NCBI GenBank assembly: GCA_041664945.1
Contig: JBAYJY010000169.1
Location: forward strand, 1-10,178
Length of the DNA: 10,178 nucleotides
DNA from: JBAYJY01 sp041664945
Lineage (GTDB): Bacteria; UBP15; UBA6099
Direction of reading: 5' to 3'
Both the position numbers and the translations under genes were made by a program. Shown here piece by piece: positions 1 to 7,592 of this stretch; the stretch's first letter is position 1, and each line of letters starts with the position of its first letter. Under the pieces are notes generated by a model, which did no database searches, had not been told where the DNA came from, and worked only from the letters and a program-made list of their open reading frames with translations.

Positions 1-593
1 AGAATGCGCGCGGAGTCGATCTGAACAGGAATTTCCCATTGCCGGCTGAACGGACGGTTGAGATGGAAATGGCGGGCAGTTCCGATCCGTCAAGCGTCAG
101 ATACACCGGCCCCAGCCCGTATTCGGAACCTGAGACACAGGCTATACGTGATTTCGCAAAGCAACACAGGTTCTTCGCCGCGATTGATTTTTACAGCAAC
201 TGGGGCACGATATTTCCGCCGAAATGCAACGGTTCAGCGTGTGAAAAGCAATTCAAAAAGATGCTCGAACCGGCGACAGCAAAGCAAAGTCACGTCAAAT
301 ACGCCGTCGTCGCCGCGTGGCAGGTTGATTCGTTCAGCGGCGAGATGGAGGACGCGCTGTTTTACGATTTCGGAGCAATGGCGGTTTGCTGGGAGATATT
401 CACGCAGTCGGCGGGAAACGAGCAGCAAAAAGACCCAGCGCTGCGCAGCTCGTTCTGGAGCATGAACCCTGTGAACATCATGTACTGGGTTGAAAACGAC
501 CGCGACGCGGCATTTGCGGCGCTTGAAAAGGCATTTGAGATCACAGGCGGCTCGCCGGTTCCGGAGAATTTACGGAAAGCGCGGCAGAAATAA
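1..593 (+). CDS. M14 zinc carboxypeptidase-like protein, C-terminal part (5' end outside window)
   Basis: The reading frame is open from base 3 and ends at TAA 591-593. It begins inside a family hallmark, NARGVDLNRNFP (bases 3-38), the substrate-binding Arg/Asn-Arg segment of M14 metallocarboxypeptidases, so the TTG at 39 is not the start. The HxxE zinc motif would lie upstream of the window. The segment IDFYSNWGTIFPP (186-224) aligns with the family pattern FHSY...YP that carries the third zinc-binding His, but here the residue is Tyr (codon TAC 192-194). A later segment GAMAVCWEIF (372-401) fits the strand holding the catalytic Glu. Known role of the family: removal of C-terminal residues, or cleavage of peptide side chains, usually outside the cytoplasm. 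Because of the His-to-Tyr change, activity is uncertain. Family assignment is good; enzymatic status is open. No terminator is obvious after the stop, only a T-rich stretch. Confidence 0.85.
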   Translation, partial: NARGVDLNRNFPLPAERTVEMEMAGSSDPSSVRYTGPSPYSEPETQAIRDFAKQHRFFAAIDFYSNWGTIFPPKCNGSACEKQFKKMLEPATAKQSHVKYAVVAAWQVDSFSGEMEDALFYDFGAMAVCWEIFTQSAGNEQQKDPALRSSFWSMNPVNIMYWVENDRDAAFAALEKAFEITGGSPVPENLRKARQK

Positions 594-669
594 TTTTTAT
601 CTTTGTATTTTTCGAATTTAACCTACTTGATTAAAATGCATCTAAATAGAAAATAAATAAGGACAGATT

Positions 670-1743
670 ATGAAAATAACATCCATTAAAGCGATTTGCG
701 CAGTAATTTTGCTTGCAGCCGCATTAAGCGTCCGGGCAGCCGCAGCGGAAGACGCGGCTGTTCTATCTTACGCGCAGGGAAGCGTGCATGTTAAACACAA
801 CGGTGAATCTGCATGGGGCGCTTATGAATTAAATTCCACGCTGCAGGTAGGCGATTCGATAAAAACCGGGCCGAACAGCAAGGCCCGAATAGTTTTGGAA
901 GACGGCGCGTCGATTCTGATTGGACCGTTGTCATTATTCACGATAAGCAATGTTACGGTGAATGATGAAAATGGAGAGAGAAAAACATCTTTCGCGCTGG
1001 ACAGCGGCAAAGCGCGATCGAATGTAAATAAGATGAAGACGACCGATTCGACATTCGAGGTGACGACGCCGACGGCGGTCGCGGCGGTGCGAGGCACGGA
1101 TTTTCTTGTGGAAATTGATTCGGAAACGCAGGACTCTGACGTGACGGTATTCGACGGAGAGGTCGAGTTCGGCTCGGCGCTTCCGGGAAAAGCCGGCGAG
1201 AGGGTGCGCCTTTTTAAGGATCAGATATCAAGAATCGGCAGGAACAGGGGGCCGGATAAGCCGCGAAAGCTCGACATGGAACGAATCCAGAGATTAAAAC
1301 AGGAGATGTCGAGGATAATATCGGAGAAGAAAGGCGAAGTCGCGGAAGGGATAGACGATAATCAGGCGACAGCGGTAATCGCCGCCGGGCGGTCAAAGCT
1401 GTCAGCTGGCAAAAGGGCGGAAATTGTCGAGAAAATCAGAACGGGCGAGATTTCGCCGGATCAGGTAAAAGAAGTGGTTGCGCTTACGCATCGCGGTCTT
1501 GGGGCTGGCCTGACGGAGCGCGCCTTGAAAATTATAGAAGAAAGAAATATGACTGATGATGAAGTGAGGAGTCTGGCGAAACGAATCAAAGAGAAAATAA
1601 ATGACGCCAACGCAAAGGCGGCGATAGACGATTTCGAGAAAAAGGCGGTCGAAAAACCTAAACGTGAAAAGCCGCGAGAAAAACAGAAAGTGAAACCGGA
1701 CAATAAAGAAAAACCATTTAAGGGTAAAAAGAATAAGAATTAG
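670..1743 (+). CDS. Secreted FecR-domain protein with charged C-terminal tail
   Basis: 357 residues. The ATG at 670 follows AAGGA (659-663) at a good distance. Residues 1-26 form a classical signal peptide: Lys-containing start, hydrophobic core, likely cleavage after the Ala run before Glu27. Residues about 58-165 match the FecR fold: GDSIKTGPNSKARIVLEDG, then LIGP, and the hallmark TPTAVAAVRGTDF at 133-145, followed by VTVFDGEVEF. In classical FecR this domain senses TonB-receptor signalling and controls an ECF sigma factor. Here there is an export signal, no N-terminal anti-sigma region and no sigma gene beside it, so a structural or binding role in periplasm or envelope is more likely. 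Residues about 205-310 look helical and highly charged. The last 35 residues are very rich in Lys, Glu and Pro. The ligand is unknown. It appears monocistronic. Confidence 0.88.
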   Translation: MKITSIKAICAVILLAAALSVRAAAAEDAAVLSYAQGSVHVKHNGESAWGAYELNSTLQVGDSIKTGPNSKARIVLEDGASILIGPLSLFTISNVTVNDENGERKTSFALDSGKARSNVNKMKTTDSTFEVTTPTAVAAVRGTDFLVEIDSETQDSDVTVFDGEVEFGSALPGKAGERVRLFKDQISRIGRNRGPDKPRKLDMERIQRLKQEMSRIISEKKGEVAEGIDDNQATAVIAAGRSKLSAGKRAEIVEKIRTGEISPDQVKEVVALTHRGLGAGLTERALKIIEERNMTDDEVRSLAKRIKEKINDANAKAAIDDFEKKAVEKPKREKPREKQKVKPDNKEKPFKGKKNKN

Positions 1744-1745
1744 TG

Positions 1746-1759
1746 GCGCGGAAACGCGC
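1746..1759 (+). other. GC hairpin just after the FecR gene
   Basis: GCGCG (1746-1750), GAAA tetraloop (1751-1754) and CGCGC (1755-1759) form a short GC-only stem with a stable GNRA-type loop, three bases after the stop codon. No T-tract follows, so it is not a standard intrinsic terminator. It could protect the mRNA 3' end or help Rho-type termination. A second short inverted repeat, GCGCA (1820-1824) with TGCGC (1831-1835), lies in the same convergent gap. Confidence 0.35.
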
Positions 1760-1868
1760 GCGCTTAGGAGATAACCTGCCGAAAAGATAATGGCGTTTTT
1801 AATGTATTCAACCGTAAGTGCGCAGCATATTGCGCTCTGCTATGTTCTAAAAATAAAAATGATTATTT

Positions 1869-2891
1869 TCAGTATATCTTTCCGTTTTCCTGCTCTGTTA
1901 CGAAGCCTTCGAGTTTTTTCGATGAGCCGTCGGGGAAAACGGATTCAATATCGAATGTTCCTGAATTTGTGTCCACAGTTACAAGAGTAGCCCCTTTTCG
2001 AACCTTGTCTGCGCCTTCGCCGTTGAAACCGGTCGAGCGAGCATAAACAAGCTTAATGCCGTCCAGATCGCCTGAATAGTTGTTGTAATGGTCGTGTCCG
2101 ACGAAAATTGCTTTTACAAATCCCGCTTTAACAAACTCCTTGAAAGCCGAGCCGTCATCGCCCTCGTGGCAGACTTTCTCGAACTTCACGCCGGTTGCGA
2201 GGCCGGAGTCGACGATTTCCTGATACTGGAGTATCGGAATATGGAAAAAGAGGAAAGCCGGCGGGGCAGGAGATCCGTTTTTGATTTTCGCGGATTCGGC
2301 GCTGAACCAGTCGACGGCATCCTTGTTCATAACGCCGGCGCGGCCGTCGTCGAGCGCAATCATGTTCAAGACGGTCTTGCCAGTCGCAGGGTCGCGTATC
2401 TCAACGACATAATTGCCTTTTGTCAAAGAGCCGCGGTAGAGCGATCCCTTTGCCTTTTCGAGAGCCGCGTCGGCTTTCGCGTTATCGTCGACGTCGTCAT
2501 GGTTCCCCCATACAAAAATCCAAGGAATAGAAAGCTTCCCAAAATCAGCGGCGGTGCGTTCGAGCAGTTTTTGCCCCGTGTGGTCTGTGTTGTTGTTCCA
2601 GAGATCGCCGGTGATGACGAGCGCCTCAGCTGAAAATTTCTTGATCATCTTCTTAACGTCCAGAACCGCTTCGTGGTCTATCATGGCGCCGTCAGGAATA
2701 AAATGCATATCGGTGATTATGAGGAATTTGAATTTGCCGGATTCCTTTTCGGAGATTGACGGCCAGACGGATTGGGAAGCTGTTTGGACGCTATCCTGCG
2801 CGCGTACGGCTATTGAGCATGCAAGAAACATGCAAATCGTTAAAGCCAAAATGCAATTGAGTTTGTTTCGTTTGTTTTGTTGTGATTTCAC
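1869..2891 (-). CDS. Exported calcineurin-like metallophosphoesterase, Dcr2/PAP28-like
   Basis: 340 residues. The GTG start (2889-2891) is chosen because GGGAG stands about 8 bases upstream on the minus strand and no in-frame ATG lies near. Residues 12-31 are a hydrophobic export signal, likely cut after the Ala of AVRA. The metal-binding blocks come in order: D61-x-H63 (ITDMHF), G95-D96 (ITGDLW), G129-N130-H131-D132 (WGNHDD), H217 (FFHIP) and G265-H266-D267-H268 (VGHDHYNNYSG). The GNHDD and GHDHxNxYxG forms are typical of the Dcr2/purple-acid-phosphatase-28-like branch. All dimetal ligands appear present, so it should be an active phosphomonoesterase or phosphodiesterase acting outside the cytoplasm; the substrate is unknown. 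It is divergent from the PHP gene, sharing a 180-bp promoter region. Confidence 0.88.
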   Translation of the reverse strand: MKSQQNKRNKLNCILALTICMFLACSIAVRAQDSVQTASQSVWPSISEKESGKFKFLIITDMHFIPDGAMIDHEAVLDVKKMIKKFSAEALVITGDLWNNNTDHTGQKLLERTAADFGKLSIPWIFVWGNHDDVDDNAKADAALEKAKGSLYRGSLTKGNYVVEIRDPATGKTVLNMIALDDGRAGVMNKDAVDWFSAESAKIKNGSPAPPAFLFFHIPILQYQEIVDSGLATGVKFEKVCHEGDDGSAFKEFVKAGFVKAIFVGHDHYNNYSGDLDGIKLVYARSTGFNGEGADKVRKGATLVTVDTNSGTFDIESVFPDGSSKKLEGFVTEQENGKIY

Positions 2892-2914
2892 AGTTAATCT
2901 CCCTGATTTTAAGG

Positions 2915-2943
2915 ATAATATCGCTTAAGACAAATGTAAACAA
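2915..2943 (-). promoter_or_regulatory. Candidate sigma70-like promoter of the metallophosphoesterase gene
   Basis: On the minus strand TTGTTT (plus positions 2938-2943), a 17-base spacer and TATTAT (2915-2920) give a plausible -35/-10 pair, 24 bases upstream of the GTG start. The -35 box is a weak match and the -10 box differs from consensus by one base. Confidence 0.4.
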
Positions 2944-2959
2944 AGTATTTGTCAGTAAA

Positions 2960-2989
2960 TTGCGTCCGGAATCGAACGGCGCTTATAAT
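2960..2989 (+). promoter_or_regulatory. Candidate sigma70-like promoter of the PHP gene
   Basis: TTGCGT (2960-2965), an 18-base spacer and a perfect TATAAT (2984-2989). The leader to the ATG at 3072 would be about 75 bases. The -35 box is weak. The start sites of this and the opposite promoter would be close enough for one bound regulator to affect both. Confidence 0.4.
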
Positions 2990-3071
2990 TGAGATGGACT
3001 GAGAATTATGTTGGATATGCGGATCATTGTGTTATGAGTTTGAGTTCTGAGAAACCGATAAGGACAGAGGA

Positions 3072-4046
3072 ATGGAAATAATGAAGAAATCGATTTACGG
3101 GTACGCTGTCGCATTATTATGCGCGGTCTCGTTTCTGACAGTCGGGCGGGCGGCGGCGCAGGTTGTTAATTCCGATACGGAAAAGAACAACAAATGGTAT
3201 AAAGCTGATTTGCATACTCATTATACCTATCGCGAACCGCTCGAAAATGATATTGCGAAGTACCGCGAGACCGGCTATCAGTTCCTCGTGTTGTCGGCCA
3301 AGGACATGGACAAGCCGACGAAATTCAGCAAATTCACGACGCCCGAAATGCTCGTCACCGAAGGCGTCGAACAGTCGTTTCTTACGCGAAAGAATATGCT
3401 CGGCCATATCATAGCGTTTCCTATTAAATCGCCGTATCCGTTTACGTCGTCATGGACGCTCAAAGAGGGGTACGCTAAGATGCGGGCGAAAAACAAAAAT
3501 GTGATTCTGGGAATCAATCACCCGCATGACCAGCGGTGGACTCTCGATGACGTTCTTGAAGCCGACGCTGAAGGCATTCATATCATCGAGTTGAATTCCA
3601 TAGACATGAAGCATGGCGAATTCGAGACGCCGATGTGGGACGCCGCGCTGAGCAAAGGCGCGCATATGTATGCGATGCTGACGAATGACGTCCATCAGTT
3701 TGCTGACATAGACGCATATGGATACATATTGATACAAGCGAAAGCTTTGACGCTTGATGACATGCTTGAAGCGATTGCGTTCGGTTCGTTTTATGCGGTC
3801 GAGTCGGGTTGCGATGCGCGGCTTGGCGGCTATGAGATAACCGGCGAAGGCGGCGCGAGGAAACTCGTTGTAAACGCGCCCGGCGCAAAGGAGATTCGAA
3901 TAATCAGCGATGGGCATGTCGCCGTGACAACACAAAGCGAAAACGCGGAATATCAAATTAAAGGCGACGAGGTTTATGCGCGCGCGGTGATTCTCGATAA
4001 GAAGGGCTTGTATCTTTTCGCGCAGCCGTTTTTTATTAAAAAATAA
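3072..4046 (+). CDS. Exported PHP-domain metallohydrolase (CehA/McbA-like)
   Basis: 324 residues from ATG 3072, which follows AGGA (3061-3064) with 7 bases between. An ATG at 3081 is an alternative with GAGG 10 bases upstream. Residues about 5-29 form a signal peptide ending in an Ala run before Gln30. PHP signature: KADLHTH (D46, H48, H50), GVE (E100), GH (H112), NHPH (H150, H152) and TNDVH (D206, H208), in the order expected for a metal-dependent phosphoesterase fold. The usual TDH motif is replaced by SAKDM (D78, Met79), so one ligand of the standard set may be missing. Family members hydrolyse phosphoesters or, in CehA, a carbamate ester; the substrate here is unknown. Residues about 250-324 look like a small beta-rich C-terminal domain. 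The gene converges on the mannosidase gene with a 45-base gap lacking a convincing terminator. Confidence 0.82.
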   Translation: MEIMKKSIYGYAVALLCAVSFLTVGRAAAQVVNSDTEKNNKWYKADLHTHYTYREPLENDIAKYRETGYQFLVLSAKDMDKPTKFSKFTTPEMLVTEGVEQSFLTRKNMLGHIIAFPIKSPYPFTSSWTLKEGYAKMRAKNKNVILGINHPHDQRWTLDDVLEADAEGIHIIELNSIDMKHGEFETPMWDAALSKGAHMYAMLTNDVHQFADIDAYGYILIQAKALTLDDMLEAIAFGSFYAVESGCDARLGGYEITGEGGARKLVVNAPGAKEIRIISDGHVAVTTQSENAEYQIKGDEVYARAVILDKKGLYLFAQPFFIKK

Positions 4047-4091
4047 TCAGCGAACAAATCCGCGCAACGGTTAATTCATATAATTCAATCG

Positions 4092-7000
4092 TCATTTAAT
4101 TGCTTTAAGAGTTTTGATCTCATATTTGCCGAGATGGACGGAAACAGTGTCGCCCTTGAGATTAATCGGAGATTTAGATTTGATAACATCTTCGATGAGG
4201 TTTGTTTCGACAACCTTCTTGGGAGTAAAAGGCAGCTTGATCGAGGCCTTGGCTGGGCGGCCCTCTGTTTCAACGATGCGGATGATGAAAGCGCCGCCGT
4301 CCTCGGCTTTCTTTACCGCGGAAACATAGACATTGTCAGGCGAGGCGCTGAAGAATGAATTGGTTGCGGGCAGTTTGCCTTTGTGCTTGCCGGGACGCAC
4401 AACATGCGCGGTGTAGTTGAATTCGTTGCCGCGTCGTGAAGTGTCGGCGGCGCGCCAGTCGCCGGCGTGCGTGTAAAGCGCATATTCAATCGATCGGTCT
4501 CCCTGATCGGCTTCCGGGTCCGGGGTGATCGGTGTGCGCAGCAGAGTCATCCGCAACACGTTCTCCTTTACATCGAAACCGTACTTCGAATTGTTCAACA
4601 GGCTGATTCCAGCGCTGGAGTCGCTGTCGGTGTAATCGACCCAGTTGTGAGCGGACACTTCGAATTTAGCCTTGTCGGCCATGGTTTTCGGAATAGCTTT
4701 CCTCGAAATAGCGGCGTAAGGTATTTCGAACCATGCGTCTTCATTGAGCAAATTGAGAAAGAACGCCAATTTGAGCGTAGTGTTATGATCATGCATTTTT
4801 ATATCTATTTTTCCGTATGCAAGCGGATCGTTATCAAGGAGCGAAACATATTTCAACAGAAGAGAATTGTTTAATTTGCGTTCAGACTTAAGCGTAATGC
4901 GAACCGGGCCTGATTCAACGATCTTTACGCCGGAAGCGGCGCCTATTTCGATCGGATCGCTCGATTGAATCTCCCACGCGTTCTGGGTGTCCTTGAAGGC
5001 CTGAATTAAATCCGATTTTTTGTCTGTTTTCAAAAATTCGCGTTTCAGTTTTTTGTCGTAGATGCTTTTCAGATCGCCGGTGGCCGGGTCGAATGAAATC
5101 TTTAAGAAATTATTTTCAATAAAATCAGCGCCTGATGTCAGGCTTGGCTTAACTGCCTGTTTTGCGATTTTCAAGCCGGCGTTGGGGCGGACACGATAAA
5201 CGGAGTAGCCGCCGCCTGGCAAATTGCGGGCGATAAAGAGAATGTTTTGCTTCCCGTTTTTTATAGTGATCTGAGACGGGACAACAGCGCCTTTTGGATC
5301 GATCACCTGCGCTAGTGACGTTAAGCCGTCGAAAGGTTCCTCAACGATCGCATCGCGCTTCCACGAGAGCGTGTTGAATACCAGCAACGGCTCGCCGGCG
5401 CCGTCGGTATTCACTCCGCCGGCGATTTTCTTCAAGGAATCGCCTATGACAGCGTTGGCTTCCTTGTAAACCTTTGCGTAATCCTTGTCCGCGTCTTCAT
5501 AAACTTTTCGTATGCCTGAACCGGGCAGAATGTCATGCATGTGATTGAGAAGAACGTAATACCAGCCGTTGTCGAAAAGTCCCTTGGCGGGGTAGGGCGC
5601 TCCGAATTTGATTTCTGCGATAGATGCGAGTTTCTCTGAGTCCATCAGCAACTGCTCGCAGCGGCGGTTGTTCTTCTTATTGTTCGACTGTGACGTGTAT
5701 GTGCCGCGGTGATGTTCGAGATAGAGTTCGTCGTTCCACGTCGGAAAGTTCGCTTTCTTCGCGAGCGCGTTGAGGTGTTTATAGTAATTTTCCGCTGAAG
5801 AAAATTTCACTTTCGCGAAAAGCGGATCGTTTTTCAGAGCGAATGCGCGGTCGAGGTGTCCGCGAGTGACACCGCCGCCGTGGTCGCCGACGCCGAATAT
5901 AACATAATCCTCTTTCACACCATGATTGCTGTTGATCGAAGCAAGCTGCCCGAAAATTTCGCCGCGGTATATCGGATTTGCGTATCCGCTTGGAGGAAAG
6001 TAAGTAAGTATTTTTGAGCCGTCCGCGCCCTGCCACCAGAAAATCTGATATGGAAATCGCGTCGATTCGTTGCTTCCGAGCTTCTGAGTAAGGAATCCTA
6101 TCATTCCCGATTTAACGAGAATCTGCGGCAGATTCCAGTTGTAGCCGAAACTGTCAGGCGTCCAAGCGACAACGATGTCCTTCCCGAACTTGGTCCGGAA
6201 ATACCGTTTGCCGTATAGGAACTGACGAACCAGCCCTTCGCCGCCTGTGATATTCGAGTCGTGCTCGCTCCATGTGCCGCCGACAAGTTCGATCCTGCCC
6301 GCTTTGAAAAGTTTCTTAAGATTCGAGTAAACTTCCGGATAGTCGTCTTCCATCCACTTAACGCCGTGAGCCTGGCTGTGCGAGTAAATCCATTCCGGAT
6401 ACTCGCCCAAAAGTTTGTAGACAGTTGTCAATGTGTTTTTCGTGACGTCCTCGCCCTCCGCTTTATCCCAGAGCCAAGCAAGGTCAATGTGCGAATAGCC
6501 GTCGAGATAGACGGTGTATTGTTTGAATAGTGGGGAAAGTCCGAAAAGCGCCGCGTTTGCCGCATCGAGCGATGCAAAATATGTTTTGTCGTCGTTGTTC
6601 GCGAGCGCTGCGATATCAATTTTCGCAGCCGATTCATTCAGTATTTTTGTCCAGCGGTCCTTGTCGGTTTCGAATTTAATGAATGATGTGGCGGCGGCGG
6701 TTGTTTCGAGCCAGTAGCGAGTGCGTGTGATCGTCTCGTCGAAAACTGAAAACTTCATAGTAGTGCTCAAATATGCGCCCGGCCATGTGCCGTTCGAGAC
6801 CTTGACGCCTAATACGATCTGTTCGCCGGTCTTCGCGTTCTCCGTTATAACCGTGCCGTCGTTTGCGCTGCCTTTCTTTTCTCCGTTGACGTATACGTCG
6901 CCGCCGTCAGACACGTTCATAACCATAGTGATTTTGGAGCCTGTGATGTCGCGTCCGGCGACTTTATCCGGTATTTTGTAGTTGCGCCGGAACCAGAATG

Positions 7001-7265
7001 TCTGAAACGCTTCGCTCCAGTACATGCCCGGAGCGGCGCTTTTCCATTTAAGCTCATCCGAGAATTCAGGCAAAAAACATTTTTCGTCGCATCTCGAACG
7101 GTATTTCCATGCGCCTGCCGCAACGTCGAACTGAGCAAGCTTAGTATTAAGCTCAGCCGCGACATCGCCATAAGAAGTCGAGGCTTTCGCCACAGATTTC
7201 AAACTCAGAATCAATGCAGCGCATGCGAAAAGAAAAATGAATGATTTGAATATGCGATTTAACAT
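4092..7265 (-). CDS. Secreted GH38 alpha-mannosidase
   Basis: 1057 residues from the ATG at 7263-7265, chosen because AAGGGA lies six bases upstream; a GTG six codons earlier (7283) has only a weak SD. Residues 1-28 are a signal peptide (cut after AKA). Residues about 85-175 resemble a beta-sandwich sugar-binding-like domain (WFRRNYKIP, DGGDVYVNGEKKG). The catalytic region starts at about 250: SHIDLAWLW gives zinc ligands H259 and D261, WTPDSFG gives nucleophile D371, GDHGGG (D461) is a likely acid/base region, and HMHDILPGSGI gives zinc ligand H577. The rest (about 620-1057) fits the beta-rich GH38 C-terminal domains. It should release alpha-linked mannose from glycans in the periplasm or outside the cell. 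Length is normal for the family and the key residues appear intact. It has no same-strand partner in the window. Confidence 0.95.
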   Translation of the reverse strand: MLNRIFKSFIFLFACAALILSLKSVAKASTSYGDVAAELNTKLAQFDVAAGAWKYRSRCDEKCFLPEFSDELKWKSAAPGMYWSEAFQTFWFRRNYKIPDKVAGRDITGSKITMVMNVSDGGDVYVNGEKKGSANDGTVITENAKTGEQIVLGVKVSNGTWPGAYLSTTMKFSVFDETITRTRYWLETTAAATSFIKFETDKDRWTKILNESAAKIDIAALANNDDKTYFASLDAANAALFGLSPLFKQYTVYLDGYSHIDLAWLWDKAEGEDVTKNTLTTVYKLLGEYPEWIYSHSQAHGVKWMEDDYPEVYSNLKKLFKAGRIELVGGTWSEHDSNITGGEGLVRQFLYGKRYFRTKFGKDIVVAWTPDSFGYNWNLPQILVKSGMIGFLTQKLGSNESTRFPYQIFWWQGADGSKILTYFPPSGYANPIYRGEIFGQLASINSNHGVKEDYVIFGVGDHGGGVTRGHLDRAFALKNDPLFAKVKFSSAENYYKHLNALAKKANFPTWNDELYLEHHRGTYTSQSNNKKNNRRCEQLLMDSEKLASIAEIKFGAPYPAKGLFDNGWYYVLLNHMHDILPGSGIRKVYEDADKDYAKVYKEANAVIGDSLKKIAGGVNTDGAGEPLLVFNTLSWKRDAIVEEPFDGLTSLAQVIDPKGAVVPSQITIKNGKQNILFIARNLPGGGYSVYRVRPNAGLKIAKQAVKPSLTSGADFIENNFLKISFDPATGDLKSIYDKKLKREFLKTDKKSDLIQAFKDTQNAWEIQSSDPIEIGAASGVKIVESGPVRITLKSERKLNNSLLLKYVSLLDNDPLAYGKIDIKMHDHNTTLKLAFFLNLLNEDAWFEIPYAAISRKAIPKTMADKAKFEVSAHNWVDYTDSDSSAGISLLNNSKYGFDVKENVLRMTLLRTPITPDPEADQGDRSIEYALYTHAGDWRAADTSRRGNEFNYTAHVVRPGKHKGKLPATNSFFSASPDNVYVSAVKKAEDGGAFIIRIVETEGRPAKASIKLPFTPKKVVETNLIEDVIKSKSPINLKGDTVSVHLGKYEIKTLKAIK

Positions 7266-7330
7266 AGTGATTCCCTTCGACACGTATTAACCTGTTAATC
7301 CTCCGGCAAGGCAGGCCGTTTATGCGCGTT

Positions 7331-7359
7331 ATTTTAACACGGCATTCGCATATTTGTAA
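7331..7359 (-). promoter_or_regulatory. Weak candidate promoter of the alpha-mannosidase gene
   Basis: On the minus strand TTACAA (plus positions 7354-7359), a 17-base spacer and TAAAAT (7331-7336). The -10 box is one base off consensus, the -35 box is poor. It would give a leader of about 60 bases. Other AT-rich hexamers nearby are possible. Confidence 0.25.
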
Positions 7360-7519
7360 GGTGGCTGCGCAGAGGAATTAAATATAATAGATACGCCGGC
7401 CGCAAATATGTAATGACTGATTCAATACTATTTCAATATAATAACAAAGCATAAAAAGAGCAATAATGACAATAGAATGACAATGCCATGTCGCAGTAAA
7501 ATAATATTTATTCTGTTTA

Positions 7520-7547
7520 TTGAAAACACAAAGTATTGCGTTATAAT
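7520..7547 (+). promoter_or_regulatory. Strong sigma70-like promoter of the RHH gene / radical SAM unit
   Basis: TTGAAA (7520-7525), a 16-base spacer and a perfect TATAAT (7542-7547), the best promoter match in the window. Transcription would begin near 7554, about 40 bases before the TTG start at 7593. The -10 box overlaps a perfect palindrome (7544-7560). Confidence 0.6.
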
Positions 7548-7560
7548 TACATTGTAATTA
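7544..7560. promoter_or_regulatory. Palindromic operator candidate over the -10 box
   Basis: TAATTACA (7544-7551), one central T, then TGTAATTA (7553-7560): a perfect 8-bp inverted repeat. It covers most of the -10 box and the expected start site, the position where a dimeric repressor would block transcription. The next gene encodes a ribbon-helix-helix-like protein, a class that often binds short palindromes at its own promoter. Autoregulation is inference. Confidence 0.5.
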
Positions 7561-7592
7561 CGTGCTGTCTGCTGACGGCAGAAGGAGCAGAA

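Larger units (their letters stand above)
7266..7592. other. Divergent intergenic region between mannosidase and RHH genes
   Basis: This 327-base gap carries no gene I can support. It is AT-rich. It holds the weak minus-strand promoter described separately, a plus-strand ATGACT/TATAAT pair (7413-7418 and 7437-7442, spacer 18), a tandem 11-base direct repeat starting AATGACAAT (7465-7486), and the strong plus-strand promoter with palindrome at 7520-7560. TTG at 7536 opens the RHH frame but lies within the promoter and is not a credible start. Confidence 0.6.

Noticed and set aside
2088..2633. Plus-strand 181-codon frame
   Set aside because: It lies fully antisense to the metallophosphoesterase, whose motifs are all intact; no domain is seen in the antisense product.
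2814..2828. Lipoprotein signal (Cys25) in the metallophosphoesterase
   Set aside because: The residues before the Cys (Phe-Leu-Ala) fit the lipobox poorly; a standard signal peptidase I site follows a few residues later.
3450..3956. Minus-strand 168-codon frame
   Set aside because: It is antisense to the PHP gene, whose metal motifs are clear; the frame looks like a codon-bias shadow.
4029..4043. Inverted repeat TTTTTT-ATT-AAAAAA at the end of the PHP gene as a terminator
   Set aside because: The stem has only A-T pairs and lies within the coding end; too unstable to call.
7266..7283. GTG at 7283 as start of the mannosidase
   Set aside because: Its SD is weak, whereas the ATG at 7265 has AAGGGA six bases upstream and begins a cleaner signal peptide.
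7536..7592. Upstream TTG at 7536 as start of the RHH gene
   Set aside because: It lies at the promoter -10 region, before the expected transcription start; the TTG at 7593 has an ideal SD.
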